From NCBI GenBank assembly GCA_026686845.1, contig JAIVEN010000002.1, forward strand, positions 38,705,001 to 38,769,000: a DNA stretch of 64,000 nucleotides, in the 5' to 3' direction. This DNA is from Adenanthera pavonina (lineage: Eukaryota; Streptophyta; Magnoliopsida; Fabales; Fabaceae). Under the pieces are notes generated by a model. It was given only the letters and a program-made list of their open reading frames with translations. It was not told the origin of the DNA and did no database searches. This document shows positions 23,849 to 37,916 of the stretch, one piece after another; the stretch's first letter is position 1; each line of letters opens with the position of its first letter. Position numbers and translations under genes: made by a program.

Positions 23849-25354
23849 GCAAGTATGCATGACAAAGCTGGTATATTCTTCAATGAAAAATTGAGTCTTA
23901 GGACTCTTCTTGTATGTGTAGCTTAAAGAGTGCTTATAGAGTATTTATAAATATTCAATAATAAAGTTTTCATATTAATAATAGAATTCAGACCTATAAC
24001 CCTTATGAAATATAAGTAATATTTTTGCTTATTGGAACAATCTTCATTACTACTTCTCACCCTTTGAGCAATTTCTAGCACTATATGCTTTTGGTTTTTG
24101 AAGTTGAGTAAACAAATGCAATTTGGCAGTGTTTAAAAGCAGAAAGGCACCTATTAAAGCATATAAAGAGCGATCCCACTTCTATAATAATTTCTAGCTA
24201 TTATATACATGTGTGTGTGACATGATCATTAATCTAAATACGTTTTTTGCCCCTATCATTTGAAAAGTCATGTAATGAACGTGCTAAACAAGCATGAGTA
24301 ATATATTCTGAATGTTTGAATAAGGAGAACTCATTTCAAAGACATTTGGCTTAATGCACATAAAAAATGTTTTGTTAGGGATTTGACAATGAAACTGATT
24401 CAATGTTTTGAATTATTGTTGTTACTATTAGATTGGCAAAAAGGTAATCCAAATAATAATATTGTAATAGAAGATCTTTGAATAATAATGAATATTCTTT
24501 TGTGCTAGCATCTAATGGCAATGATCTTTGTGGTGATTTTTACATTATTTTCAACCTTTTTACAAAAAATATCAGATTTGTAACCATTCACAAATTATAA
24601 TTCAAATTTCACATCACCACTAGCTAGCCCAAGCGTGTTTTGTTGATAGTGCCACTTTAGTTATGAAAGTTATTGTCAAACCAATAGTTACGAAAGTAGT
24701 TAAGATCATATATTATGACATGTCAAGTGATACTTTCAAGCTTATTAGTAAAATTTTTGCATAAAAGTCCCATGCATTACAAGTTGGTTTTAATTTCCCC
24801 CTATCTTATGCTTTTACACTTGGTTTGGTGGATCAATCGAAATATAGGGTGATTATATAATTGCATGCCAATTTGTTGAATCAAAGAGGCTGTATGTAAT
24901 GATAGCAAGTGTTGATAGATTCAAAATGAATCTTGGCAATGATCAAGCAACGAAAACAAAATGTTAAGCCATTCATCCTAATATATTTGAAAGCATAATG
25001 GGGCTTGAATCACCAATATCTACAGGCATACAACTATCTCGTGTTTAAAAAAAAATTAAAAATTCCAAAATACTAATTATCCTTTATATAACAAGACTAA
25101 AACTGCAAGTTTCTTGCTTTAGGATGAAAAATTTTAAGGCCTTGTACATGGATTGATAATATGAACCTGCTGAAATTTTCAAAAATAACACTCATTTTTT
25201 TCTAAAAAAAGTACATTTAATGTTAAATTAATGTTATTTATTAAATTGTATCGGTTGTTTAAAAGATAGGACTTCATTTTATGTTATCAATTTTTAAAAA
25301 AATTGAATAATTTGTAAAACTTTCTAATTAAATTAAAATTATCCTATTAAATTC
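23849..25354. other. AT-rich sequence between T2 and element C
   Basis: No gene or repeat signature was found. GCAAG at its left end is the target duplication of T2, so this DNA was once joined to 9617. Short ORFs are at chance level. Confidence 0.5.
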
Positions 25355-26862
25355 TATTAAATCAAAAGGTTTGATAATTCCAAACAACTAGAGCTTATAA
25401 GAAACATATCAAAGGAGTGTGAAATGATCAAGTAAAGAAATCCAATGAAAAACATGTGAAGAATTAGTTTTAGGATTTTTCACTATGCATATATGGTATA
25501 AAACTTTGATTCTTACTTATTTATGTTACCACAAGTTTCAAATGAATGATTTCAAAGTTATACAATGTTAGCTTCTATTAGAATTAAGAAATATTGGCTA
25601 ACAAATGAATTTTGTATTTGACTCGTGTATTTTCTGAAAAATTGGAACTTTACTTAGTGAAATTTGAAATTACATAGGTTTTATCTTTAATAGAAGAATT
25701 TCAATTCTAAAATTTGAATTTCAGGCTGAGCATTGTTAGTGAAAACGTGAAAAATTTATATGAATCTTAGTCAAAATTCGAATGTTAGAGAAATTCAAAG
25801 TGAGTTCACTATCACTACCTTTGACAAGTGAACTTTGAGCTTCAAAGTATGAATTTTGAATTGAGAGCTTGTGAGTCATTTGAGTATGTCTCTGATAGAA
25901 GAACTTTGTAGTTCAACATTTGAACTTCACAGAGGAAAACTTTTATACCATGTTGAACTTACCTCTGATAGATAAATTTTAACTTCTAAAATTCAAATTT
26001 TGAGTGCACTGTGAAAATTTGGGACAACTATTGATGCACTTTCAATATGAAAATTCGCATATTCTAACACGTGGTGCCTTTGCCAAAGTCAAAATTCGAA
26101 TGTTACATTTGAACAGATGAATTTTGGAAGTTCAATGTTATAATCCTTAAATTTCTATCTCTATGAAATTCTTCTATTGTACTCTCAAAATTTGAATTTT
26201 GATGTGTTAAATGAATTAAATGCGGTTGGTGAATGACAAGTTTTGTAGAGTAACCATTGGTTAATAATGTCTCTAACTGATAGATTTTGTGTCTAATGAC
26301 TAGTTTAGTTAGAAATCTATAAATCGAACTTTATTTGAAGTAGTAGGTAACAACTTTAAGTCTGTCTCTGCCAAAACTCTGTTGAATTTATTAAAAAAAC
26401 CTTTTTCATCACACACCACATTTATTGTACCATACATTTCATATCTACTCTATTCTAGAAAGTATTCATTCTGTGTAAAATCTTTTTGTCATCTAGAAAG
26501 ATTCTTTATGAAGGGGATCACAAAAAGAATTAGGAAACACATGTAAGAGAGTATGGAGAGATACTTTGAGTGTTCTTAGAACAGAGCACGTGTATTGTAC
26601 TGTGTTATTGTAAGGAGTCTACTCAATTCTTGTAGATAGTGAAAATCTCAAGTGGTGGCTTAAGGATTGGACATAGGTCAAGCGGATTAAACCAAACTAG
26701 GATAAATCTCTAAGCCATCTCTTTCCTTTTCTCACATTTATATTCATCTACATCATACTTTGTTTTTCTACAATCCTTTGCTTTCACTTTCAAATTGTAT
26801 TTTTGTAGAAAAATTTTAAACTTCTCAATTCACCCCTTCTTTGGAAGCCAGCATTACTAACA
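25355..26862 (+). repeat. 5' LTR of element C
   Basis: 1508 bp, starting TATTAAATC (decayed TGTTGAATC) and ending ACTAACA just before the primer site. The U3 holds degenerate 'gaatttcaaattc' and 'gatagaagaactttg' units. TATA-like CTATAAATC lies at 26317-26325. Confidence 0.85.
26317..26325 (+). promoter_or_regulatory. TATA-like box of the element C LTR
   Basis: CTATAAATC, one base off the CTATAAATA of sister LTRs, at the same place relative to the 'tttgaagtagtaggtaac' block. Confidence 0.45.
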
Positions 26863-26864
26863 AG

Positions 26865-26876
26865 TAGTATTAGAGC
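26865..26876 (+). other. Degenerate primer binding site (tRNA-iMet), element C
   Basis: TAGTATTAGAGC, 10 of 12 matches to TGGTATCAGAGC, 2 bp after the LTR end. Both mismatches are G/C to A/T transitions. Confidence 0.8.
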
Positions 26877-26917
26877 TTGGACTCCCAACAAAAGGAATTA
26901 ACACTCCGGAAGAAGCT

Positions 26918-28681
26918 ATGGTTGGCTTAGTTGAGGACCTACTTCCAGAAGCTGCCAAAATGAAGAGACCTCCAGGCTTTACTGGTTAAAATTATGCATA
27001 CTGGAAGACAAAGATAAAGCTATTCTTAAAGACTTTGGATCTTGACATGTGGCCCATAGTAGAAAAGGGAGATTTTGTCCCCATGAAGAAAAACGAGTAG
27101 GAGCAACTGGTAGAAAAGTCACAATCTAAATAGGATGATGATGACAAAAGAAAAGGTCTAACACCAAGGCTCAATTTGCTATAGTGAGTGCTCTATCCCA
27201 AGATGAGTACTTCAGAATGCCCTCATGCACAATTGCCAAAGAAATGTGGAACACTTTGGAGGTAGTTCATGAAAGAACCAGTGGTGTAAGAAACAACAGA
27301 ATTAGTACTCTCATTGGAGAATATAAAGGATTTAGAATGAAGGAGGGAGAAACTATCAAAGAGATGGAAATGAGACTCACCCTCATTATGAATTAATTCA
27401 AAGCACTTGGCAAAGACTACAGTCAAATAGAAAAAGTCAGAAAAATATTGAGAGCTCTTCCCTTTGAATGGCAGTCCAAAGTTACAGCAATAAAAGAAGC
27501 AAGAGGAGAATACATGTCCGCTGTCACTATATTATTTGGTAGCCTGGAAGAATATGAGGACAAGATGAAAGCTCTCAAAGATACAGCCCAAGAGAAGAAG
27601 AATAAGAGCCTAGTACTGAAAGCTGCAGAAGAAGAAGAAGAAGAAGACTCTGATGATAAAGAAGAGCTGGATGACGGAACTCTTGCAATATTAGTCAAAA
27701 CAATTGGAAAATTATATAGCAAGAAGAGAAGTAAGAAGTTCTTCAAGAAAGAAGCTAGAATAAGCAACAAAAGAGAGAGCAAAGAACCCATTACCTGTTA
27801 TGAGTGCACAAAGCCAGGGCACATCAAATGAGAATGTCCACAGTTCCTCAAGAAGAAAAAAAAAGAAAAGAAAAGAAAGCTGACAAGAGCAAAAAGAAGA
27901 AGGCATATATCTCCTCAATCTGGGGCAATAGCTTACATGAAAAAGATAAATATAAGGAAGAAATTGCTAACATATGCTTGATGACACATGCTGAAGAAGG
28001 AGCACAAAATCAATCTGACAACAAAAATGAAGATTAGGTAACTGATTTTGACCCTTCTTATACTGAATTACTTGATGCATTTCATGACCTGCATGATGAG
28101 TTCATCAACATTGCAAAAGAACTAAAATTGGCTAAAAAGAAGATTAACAAACTAGAATCAGAATGTAAAGTGTTTGAAATTACATCACAACATAAAGATA
28201 AACCTGCCTGCTGCACACCATGCATAAAGCTTAAAAAGAAAAATGAATATCTTCTTAAGAGTCTAGGTAATTTCACAAAAAGACAAAGATATGTTGTATA
28301 CCTTGCTAGGTAACCAAAGGATTGCACAAGGCAAGGCTCATCTTGGTTATGATCCTTGTGTAGTTAAAGAAAATATTAAAAATCAAAATCAAAATCTGTA
28401 TATGAGGCATTTTGTACGTGCTAAATGGTATGAGAAGAAATGTGATTCTCTGAATACCACTAAGACTCATACCTGACCTAAATATGTAAAACAAAAATAT
28501 TATTTACATTGCTTTCTTCCTATATCTCAATCAAGCAATCCCTTTATCACCTGTCACTTCTATAATAAGAAGGGACACATTTTCAGTTCATGTTCCTCAA
28601 GGAAAAATGAACTTGGCAGGAAGGTAGAATAGATTCCCAAAGGCATATTTGTACCTAGAGAGAATGCTAAGAAGAAAGACT
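26918..28681 (+). pseudogene. gag of element C, many stops
   Basis: From the ATG at 26918 the sequence carries the copia gag start (RPPGFTG, then YAYWKTKIKLFL), a UBN2-like part (MWNTLEVVHERT, 27184-27396), an acidic segment (27448-27831) and two zinc knuckles. The first, CYECTKPGHIK at about 27799, is cut by a TGA where element A has Trp. The second, CHFYNKKGHIFSSC at about 28551, has Tyr in place of the second Cys. Several stops and frame changes break it, so no full product is possible. The layout matches gag of element A throughout. Confidence 0.88.
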
Positions 28682-30469
28682 AAATTTTGTTTTGCAGGTA
28701 TGTCTTAAACCTAGCAATAAATGGCATATAGACAATGCATGCTCAAGACATATGACTGGTGATAAGGAGAAGTTCACCACCCTTAGAGACGAGAAAGGAG
28801 GAAAAGTGATCTTTGGAGATAACGAATATGGCAAGGTGGTTGGCATTGGCATCATGGGCAAGAATCTAGAAACATTGATGGACGAGGTGTTATTTGTGAT
28901 TGGTCTCAACCACAACTTGCTGAGTATGAGTCAGACTTGTGACAAAGGAAATTGGTTGTTGTTTGACTCAAAATTCTGCTTGGTCATCTATCACAATATT
29001 ATCCTCAAAGCTCAGAGGGATAGTAACTACTATATTATCGATTTAGATGAACTTCCTAATCTAGATTCTATATGTTCAATCAGAAAAGACAATGGGAGTT
29101 GGTTGTGGCATAGAAGACTAGCATATGTTAACACAAACCAACTAAATATGCTAATTAAAAATGAGTTAGTTACTAATTTGCATAAAATTTCTTTTCAAAA
29201 AGACAAAGAATGTGATGCTTGTCTAAAAAGGAAACAAGCTAAGTCCTCTTTCAAATCTAAAAATGTCATCTCCACATCTAGACCACTCTAGTTGCTACAT
29301 ATGGATTTGATAGGCCCATCTAAAGTAAAAAGCATTGGTGGAAATCTTTGTGTTAGTAATTGTGGATGACTATTTTAGATTTATTTAGACTTTATTTCTT
29401 TCCTCCAAAGATAAGACATTTGATGGATTCGAAACCTTAGCTAAGAAAGTGCAAAATGATAAGGGCATTTCTATCGTGTTTATTAGGTTGATCATGAAGA
29501 AGAGTTCAAAAACTCAAACTTCTTGGAGTACTATGAAGAGCATGGAATTGATCACAACTTCTCAGCTCTAAGAACACCTCAACAAAATGACATGGTTGAG
29601 AAGAAGAACAGACCTTAAGAGAAATGACAAGACCAATAATGAATGAGAAAAAGCTTCCTTAATACTTCTAGGCTGATGCAATGAATACAACTAGCTACAT
29701 CATCACTAGAGCATACATCAGACTAATCTTGGGGAAGACACTTTATGAGTTCTACAAAGGATGGAGGCTAATTCTCTCACACCTGCATGTATTAGATGCA
29801 AGCGCTTCATTCACAACAATGGAAAAGAAAATTTGGGTAAGTTTGACACCAAATCAGATGAAGGTATATTTCTTCGCTATTCTAGTAGGAGTAAAGCATA
29901 TAGAGTATTTAATAAAAGAACCAAAACCATAGAAGAGTCAATGTATATAATGTTTATTAAGAATGAGACTCTTTCTAAATTTGAATTAGAAGAGGATGAG
30001 CTGATATCTAGCTTTTCAAAATTAAATCTCTTTAAGGGAGATAAAATTGAACCTCCAAAAAATTAGAATCTACTGTTGTAGAGGAGGATATTTAAGAGAA
30101 AGATAATGAACATGAAATTAATAAAAAAATTTCTCAAGAACTCTCTAGAGCTTGGAGATATCAAAGTAGTTATCCTGTTAATCAAGTGATTGTGGATGTT
30201 CGAGAGAATGTTAAAACAAGAAGGCAACTTAGGGATTAAATAAATAATTGTGCATTCATCTCACAAATTAAACCCAACTATATAGAAGATACATTAAAAG
30301 ATGAATACTAAATAATAATTATACAAGAAGAACTAAATCAGTTTGAGAGAAATAAAGTTTGGGACTTAGTGCATAAGCCCAATGATCATCCAATTATTGG
30401 AACCAAATAGGTGTTTAGAAACAAACTTGATGAATCTAGAATAATAATCAGAAACAAATCTAGGCTGGT

Positions 30470-33400
30470 TGTAACACCTTAAACTTAAGTCCATTTTTCA
30501 TGTATTAGACTCCAATTATGTCCCAAATTACATGATTAGAGACTTGATTGCATAAAAATATCAAAACAGATTTTTCTTTATTTTAAGTACTGTTCATTGT
30601 GCATTTTCCATTTTACTTGTTGAATTTTGAAAATTCATTACTAATTCTAGACAAATCATATCATAGTGATTCAAGTCTCTAAAAATAGATAAAAATATTT
30701 TCTACATGAAAAAAATATGAAATAGAGCATTCCCTAGACCAATTCTTATAGTTTATTTCTCTAATGTTTACTGTACATTTGGTCATTTTGAAACTTCCCA
30801 GGTTTTGGCCCTATCTTTAAAAATTCATATCTCCTAATATTCTTAGCCAAATCTTTGCATTTTCTATGTTTTTGGAAATCCCTATGTGTCTAAAGTTAAT
30901 ATTTCTTTTGTATATTTATTCTACTTGAATAGGGCAAGGAATTAATTTAAACCAATAGGGGTCAGAGCTCAACTTTAACTAAAACAGTCACAGCAAGATA
31001 TATATAACTCTTGTTATATAGCTCCAATTGTACTCGTACTAGTAGTATATTAAAGTTAAGACATAGATCTTTTCATACATATAAACCAATGAATTTTTGA
31101 ACCTATGTATGATTTTATAATATCTTTTGAAATGTCTAGTATCTAGGTTCAAGGTTCCACTTTTCCAATCTTGCCTTGTTTTTTAACCCTAAATTTGAAA
31201 ATTCACCATAAATTGTACACTTATCCAATTTATGTGATCCTTAGCCTCTTTTAAAGCTTTTTTTGTATACTTTCAGGGCATATATATAACATGCCTATCA
31301 ATTGCTATGTTTTAAACTAAACATCTCCATCCTAACTACTACTGATCATCATTAATGTAGTTTTGACATAGTTCTCACAATCAAATTTCATAAACATAAT
31401 GCATCATCATTCAATGCTCCAAATCCACCCATATCATCATGCAAGGTTCATAAAAACATGACCATGCTAAGTTATAAATTCATAACATTATACATGATTT
31501 TATACAAATTCCTAGAATGCTACATCACTATTGCCTCTATTTGCTCAAAAATCATACTCCTCCTTTATCCACTTAGTTTCACCTTGATCTTTGACACACC
31601 TTGGCCTTGTCATGGTTAGTCATTTGGAAATGAATGAGATTCAAAGAATTCCAGTAGCAACTACCAAAATGCAATTATATTATCACATTATGCAAGCCAT
31701 TATCATAAAATCCTCATCAATCACATTAAAAGTTTAACAATTTTATAGAAAATTGGGCAGAGTTTTCCTTTGAATTTTGGACATCCAAGGGTCTCAAAAC
31801 CCCTCAAATAACTCAACCAATGCCAAAAAAATCATGACAAATCAATAATACAATCAATTGGTATATCATCAAAATCATTGCAATTTATATGACAATATAA
31901 TGCAAGCATAGGTTTGGTTACTACCTTGTAGCTTGCTTTCCGAACTTCGTAAACTCTTCCTTTGGCCTTCCAACAGTTCTTAGAATCCTATAGTATAACA
32001 CCCTACTTGATCATACATTTTCCTAAGTAGTATAGCATTTCTAATGTCCAATAAGCCATTTTAGAAGCCTGAATCATTAAAGAGATTAAATCTGAAAAAT
32101 AAAATTTTCAGATTTTTACTATTTATCTATTATCTATTTTTCTGGCTGAATTTTGAAAAATCTTAACTAATTTTAGAAAAATGATATTAATGTGATTCAA
32201 GTCTCTAAATAAAGATAGAAATATTCTATACAAAATAAAAATATGAAACTTGTATTTAACTGCACCAATGGATACAGTTTAATACTTAAACTTCCACTAT
32301 TCCAATGGTCATTTTCTCTTTTCCAAGATTTTGGCCATAATTTTAAAAATTCATATCTAACTCTATACTGAGCCAAATAATGAATTCTATATTCCATTGG
32401 AAAGCTCTATATGTATAGTTTTAGACATATTTTTCTTATATATTTATTTAATTTGTACAGGACATGACTCTAACTTAATCGCTAAGGGTCAGAAACTCAC
32501 ACTTATTAGAACAGTTATTAGAAAACATGTATATCTCTCATTGTACAGCTCCAATTGAACTCAAACTAGTAGCATATTGAACTTAAGACATTGGTCTTTT
32601 CACACTATAAACCAATGAATTTTTGGAGCTTAGTATGATTTTATATTACCTTTCAAATTAAGTGATACTTACAGTAAAATTTATAGCTTTCACTTCACTA
32701 TCCAGTTTTGACCCTCAATTTTAAAAATACACTATAAATTGTACACAAGCCCAATTTAAGTGTTTTTTAGCTTATTGGAAAGCCCTCAGGTCTAGTTTTC
32801 AAAACTATATAACACTCATAGGTTGCATTCAATTTCAAATAAACAGTAAGTGCCTAACCAAGACATGTTCAGAATAGCCAGCTTTCATCATATCATGACA
32901 AAAACATTCATATGTATCACATACTTTGCTCAAACTTGTTCATGCCATAACCATACATTGCCATAACTTACATAAACATAATGGCAGCAAAGCATAGCCT
33001 CACAAAAGCACATATTACTTTATACAAATTGATAAATATTAGAGTGCCATGACTTTCTAAACAATGCAAGCTTCATAAAATTCTTCATTCTTCTTGCCTT
33101 TTCTTTGGATTCCTCCACAACATAGCTTGTACCTAGTTATTTGGGATACTTGAGGAAATGATATTGGGGGCAATCTTAGTAGCAAGTTATATTCATGCAT
33201 CATGTTATTCATTTCACATAATGATCACTTAAAATCACTTTAATTTACATAAATCAACAACTTGTCATATAAGTCATAAAAATTTTGGTGGCATAACAGT
33301 TTAGAAGATGGACATCTTGGGGAATAAAACCCCTTATATTGCAGCCAAAACCAATCAAGAAAGCACAATACACAATATGGCAAACAATTTGTATCAAAGC

Positions 33401-36400
33401 AAAACAATTAAATAACATAAGCAAGAATATATAAGCTTAGCTATCTCTTTGGAGGATCACTTGGCTTCCCTCTTGAAACCAATGATTTAACTTGTATTCT
33501 TAGGCTTCCTCAAGTCCCTAGACAACATTAGACAATGGTTCAAGCCATTGATTTCATAGCTAGAGTTTATATAATACCTTACAAACCCTTGAAAATTAAT
33601 TTTCTTCATCTTAGGCTCTATCTTTGAGCCAACACTTGTCTTTAAGGTTTTCCATCATGAGAAAACTACTTTTTGGGGTCAAATTAGTGAAAATCTAACT
33701 CCTTCCATCCTATTAAACTGACCAAAATCAGGGGTTTAGGAGGAAGAATTAAATTTTTTCAAAACTAGCTTCATAACCTTCAAGAACTTATTTCTTTCAC
33801 TAAATCTCATACTTTCTCTAAACTTTATTGCATAAAACCACTTCCTTTCTTAAATCCATATCCAAACTGAAACTAAACAGGAAGAGGAGAAAAGGAGAAG
33901 CTTCAAAACTTAGCTTGAACCACTAGAAAACTAAGCTAGGAACTATAAAAATCACAAGTAGGAATTTACCTATTTTTCTTGAATTTTATCTTTTCCCTTT
34001 TTCTTCTCCTTCCACATGTTCTCTTCTTTCTTTCCTTGTGTGTGCAGCTGCTCCTCTCACCTTTACATATGTCTTTCACGTCCAAGAAGTGAGAGTTTAT
34101 ATAGAAAAAGTGAGCCAACTAAATTATGCCAACTTATGTATTTGAATGTTCATAAAAATTCATGTAAAAATGACATGAATATTAAATAATTGGAATTCCC
34201 CATGTGCAGCTTGGTTATCACAAAATGGAGGGTATTTTGCTCTAAAAATTTTAAATATTTACTTATCCAGATATATCTTGAACTGGTCTGGATAATTAAA
34301 GCTACTTTAGCAGTATATTTTACTATTGTTGGGATACTAATTATAATTATATTGAGATATAAAATTACCATAATATGCTTATCACAATTGGTCCAAATAG
34401 GAGGCCCATAATTTGTTCTTGAATTAATATTGTCTCTTCCTGCAGTCTAAACTGACTTTTATCGGGTAAAATATTAATATTAAATCATAATTATCCAATA
34501 AATATTATTTTGATCTTAATAAATTTTATATGATATTTCAATGGCCTTAACTCATTGAAAGCTTCATTTTGATTATAATTTTTCATATTTATAAAAATAC
34601 CCATGACTTGAGATAAATTTATAATTTTTAAAACTTTCGAGTCATTAGGTGTAATTGTTCCCAAAATTCATAAAATCTTCCTTATGATCAACATACGTCC
34701 ACCGCCATCAAATTCTTATTTCCCTTTTTTTGTTCCTTTTTTTCTTTTTTCCTTCTTTTCTCTTCTTTTAAGGATAAAATCATTATTTTCTCTTTTTTCC
34801 TTCAATTTAAGACAATTGACATCTTTGTCCTATTTCATGTAAAATGGCGTATACCTGTTTTTACAAATTCCTTATAAACTTTGAGATATTGAGCCTCAAA
34901 TATCTAAAAAAATCTCAGAATATTACATATATCATCACAAAATGAGGCTATTAGCCATTAATAACATAACTCCCTTCACAAAGTCTCACATTATAACCTT
35001 AAATTTCTAACTTAATTTCTACTTGGTTTTACTTGTATAACATACTTATTCTTACATAATTTGAACTCAAGAAATCAATTTTTTAGGTCAAAATCATGAA
35101 ATTTCCTTTTCTTTTCAAACCCAAAATAGGCAGAAAATTCCTAAAAATGTAGCAAAATAACTACCTAATTAATTTGCAATTCAATAGTATATCCTTAATC
35201 CTTGAAGCTTATACATCACTTTTCATGGATTAATTTCTTCATGGCTTCATTTTCTCTCTCTTCTTTCTCTCTCTAGGTGAAAATTCAGTGGTGAAGATAG
35301 AACAAAATAAGCCATAAAAATCTCTCAAACTCAAGAGAACACTAAAGAATAGGTATAAGATGCTACCTTGAGAATTTTGAGGACCAAACTTAGCTTTTTC
35401 TTCTTCCTTTTCTTCCTAGGTGTTCCATGGCTTCTCTCTTCTTCCTTCACTAGTTCAGACGTGATGAAGGCTGAAGATGATGGTGGTTAATGACTTGCTA
35501 AGATATTTATCTAATAAAATCATTTAATTAACTTTTCTTTTTGACTATATTTACTTTTTATTTAAAAAGCTTTTCTAAAAATTTCACTTGTGTCCATAAG
35601 CTATAATTAAACGTGGCTCACTCCATTTCTTGGCCAAAAATTACTTCAATAATTTTTATGAACCAAAATAATTTTTATCGATTAAATATCTTTGCTGAAA
35701 TTGTCATTAAATTGGTACATGATTATCCAAAAAATAATTTTTGGACTAAAATCATTATCTTGATCTAAAACATATTTTAGCAAGGTTCAATCACTTTCCT
35801 TGAATTGATGTTGGTTTTTTCTATAGTCTAAAATAACATTTATCAGGTAAAAATTAATATTAAAACATAATTACCTAACAAATATTCATTTGCTTTTATT
35901 AAATTCCATACTATATACCATTGGGTTTAGCTCCTAGAGAGTTTCACTTTCACTATAATTTTTCATATTTCCAAAAATACCCTTGACTCTGGGTAAATTT
36001 ATTTAAAACTTTCATGTCTTAGGTATAATTTTCTCCAATTTTCTTTCACTTTTCCTCCTCACGTTGAACTCACTCTTAAGGGACTAAAATACAAGAATTC
36101 TTAATTATTGAGGTCAAAATATAATTTTCTCATTCTTCCGTTTAATATGAAAAATGACATTTTTGCCCTTCTTCATGCTTAACAGTGTCTCTCCGTTTTT
36201 CTCAATTCCTTATACATTTTAAGATATCAACATTTCTTTCCTTGGGGTACAAATGTAATATTCACGTTTTACTTCTAATATGGGAAATGACCATTTTACC
36301 TCTAAGACGAGTTGAAACATAATTATCCATTCTTTTGGGCACTTTCTTGTAATTTTACCCAAAGACCAATTTTTTATTATTTCTTTTTTTTTATTCACAT

Positions 36401-36710
36401 TAACTTTTAAATTAATCTATCTCTCAACCTAGACTTCCCAGTTACACAATACTTACACTATTACGCTCAGCTTAAAGTAAGCTTTCATTCAAGTGGTATA
36501 TTACATATTTTTCGGGATAAGTTCTGGAATTAATTTTTGCTAAGAACCTTATGGAAAATTAATTCCAATTAAGGACCAAATATAGCTTCTTCTGAAAATT
36601 AGATAATAAATTAATTTCTTCTAAAACTCGTGTATATAACCTTTTCATTTTGCTTTATTTTCCATCTTTTTATACATTTTATTGCATCTCGTAAAAATAG
36701 GGACATTACA
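30470..36710 (+). mobile_element. T3: T-family element inside element C, itself split by T4
   Basis: Starts TGTAACACCTTAA and ends GGGACATTACA. Flanks are CTGGT (30465-30469) and TTGGT (36711-36715), 4/5 match, and the flanking pol reading is restored across it. Without T4 it is about 3.3 kb. Family landmarks: 'gtactgttcattgtgc' near 30587, the inverted-repeat site at 31636-31652 and pyrimidine tracts near 35390-35430. No coding region of its own. Confidence 0.85.
31994..34927 (+). mobile_element. T4: T-family element nested in T3
   Basis: Starts TATAACACCC (one transition from TGTAACACCC) and ends GAATATTACA, 2934 bp. Flanks are TATAG (31989-31993) and TATAT (34928-34932), 4/5 match. Internal order is that of T1: a 'ccactattccaatggtc' type block on the left, pyrimidine tract near 33990-34040, 'tatccagatatatcttgaac' near 34263. 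A T element has thus inserted into another T element in the same orientation. Confidence 0.8.
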
Positions 36711-37633
36711 TTGGTAGCTAAATGATATAATCAAGAAGAAGGTATAGATTATGAGAAAACATTTGATCCAATTGCAAGATTGGAAGCAATAAGAATTCTC
36801 TTATCCTATTAGCCTATGTTTGTATAAAAGACATTAAGCTATATCAAATGGATGTAAAAAACTCTTTTCTGAATAGTTATATCATGGAGAAAGTTTATAT
36901 TGATAACCTCTAGGTTTTGAGGACTCAACTAAACCCAATTATGCATATAAACTGAAGAAAACTCTTTATGGATTAAAACAAACACCTAGAGCATGATATG
37001 AAAGAGTAAGTAACTTCCTAATTGAAAAAGGGTTCAATAGAGGCAAAGTTGATACAACTATTTTTACTAAAAAAAAAAGATTTACTTGTTATTCAAATTT
37101 ATTTTGATGATATTATATTTGGTGCAACTAATGAATCCTTGTGAAAGAATTTTTCTAAGTTAATGTAGAGTGAATTTGAGATGTCAGTGATGGGAGAACT
37201 TAACTTTTTTCTTAGATTACAAATCAAATAGTTGTTGAAGAAATTTTGGATGGAGAATGTTAAATCAATGGGAACTCCAATGGCCACTACCATAAAGCTT
37301 GACATGGATGAAGGAGGAAAACCAATTGACATAACTCAATACAGAAGAATGATTGGTTCTCTATTGTACCTAAAAGCTAGTAGACCTAACATCATATTCA
37401 GTGTCTGCATGTATGCAAGGTTCCAATCATGTCCAAGGAGTTCCATACACCAGCTGGGACTCTAGTATCTAAAGGGCAATGGAGAAAAGCTTGTTGGTTA
37501 TACTGATGCTGACTTTGCTAGATCCAAGATAGACAGAAAAAACACAAGTGGTACATGCCAATTCCTTAGAGGATCCTAAGTCTTATGGTTTTGCAAGTAG
37601 TATAATATTATGGCTCTCTCTACAGCAAAAGCA

Positions 37634-37916
37634 ATTTCAAGGCTACAAACAAGTAACTTTGAGGATGCTGTTCAGCAAGTCTAGATTTGCACTTGGACAA
37701 GTCTGGAGATATGCATGGATAAGCCCAATGCTACTCATGAGTAAGTTCGCAATTGCACCCAAGCAAGTTTGGGCTACTCATGTTAAGTCTAGGGCTACAC
37801 ACATGCAAGTTTAAGAATGCTCCAGAGGAAATCTAAGGTTGTAGTTGCACATAGACAATTCCAAGGATGCTTATTATGTAAGTATCAATTTGTCTATTTT
37901 TGTTAAAGATTCAAAT
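37634..37916 (+). repeat. H2: minisatellite-like block at the broken end of element C
   Basis: Units of about 28-30 bp with 'gcaagtttgggctac' and 'acaagtctggaga', matching H1 at 7820-8240, and the same end 'gttaaagattcaaatt'. It starts exactly where the RNase H similarity of element C stops and is cut on the right by the LTR at 37917. Confidence 0.6.

Larger units (their letters stand above)
25355..37633 (+). mobile_element. Element C: decayed Sirevirus-like element, split by T3/T4 and 3'-truncated
   Basis: Shows a 5' LTR, a degenerate tRNA-Met primer site, gag, protease, integrase and reverse transcriptase co-linear with element A. The reverse transcriptase is interrupted at 30470-36710 by T3. 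Pol similarity stops in RNase H after 'ctctacagcaaaagc' (37632), where repeat H2 begins. No envelope-like ORF, polypurine tract or 3' LTR follows. Stops are dense, so this copy is older than A. Confidence 0.9.
28690..37633 (+). pseudogene. pol of element C, split by T3 and heavily mutated
   Basis: Protease region NKWHIDNACSRHMTGDKEKF (about 28716-28775), then the GAG-pre-integrase zinc region with CDACLKRKQ (to 29291). Integrase follows with HMDLIGP, VDHEEEF and VEKKNR but many stops. Reverse transcriptase begins at 30300 (WDLVHKP, IIGTK) and is cut after 30469; it resumes at 36716 (YNQEEGIDYEKTF). The catalytic box reads YFDD near 37102. The thumb/connection part (37232-37465) and the first half of RNase H follow, then similarity ends at 37632. 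Insertion of T3 duplicated CTGGT/TTGGT at the break, so pol was continuous before. Confidence 0.9.
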
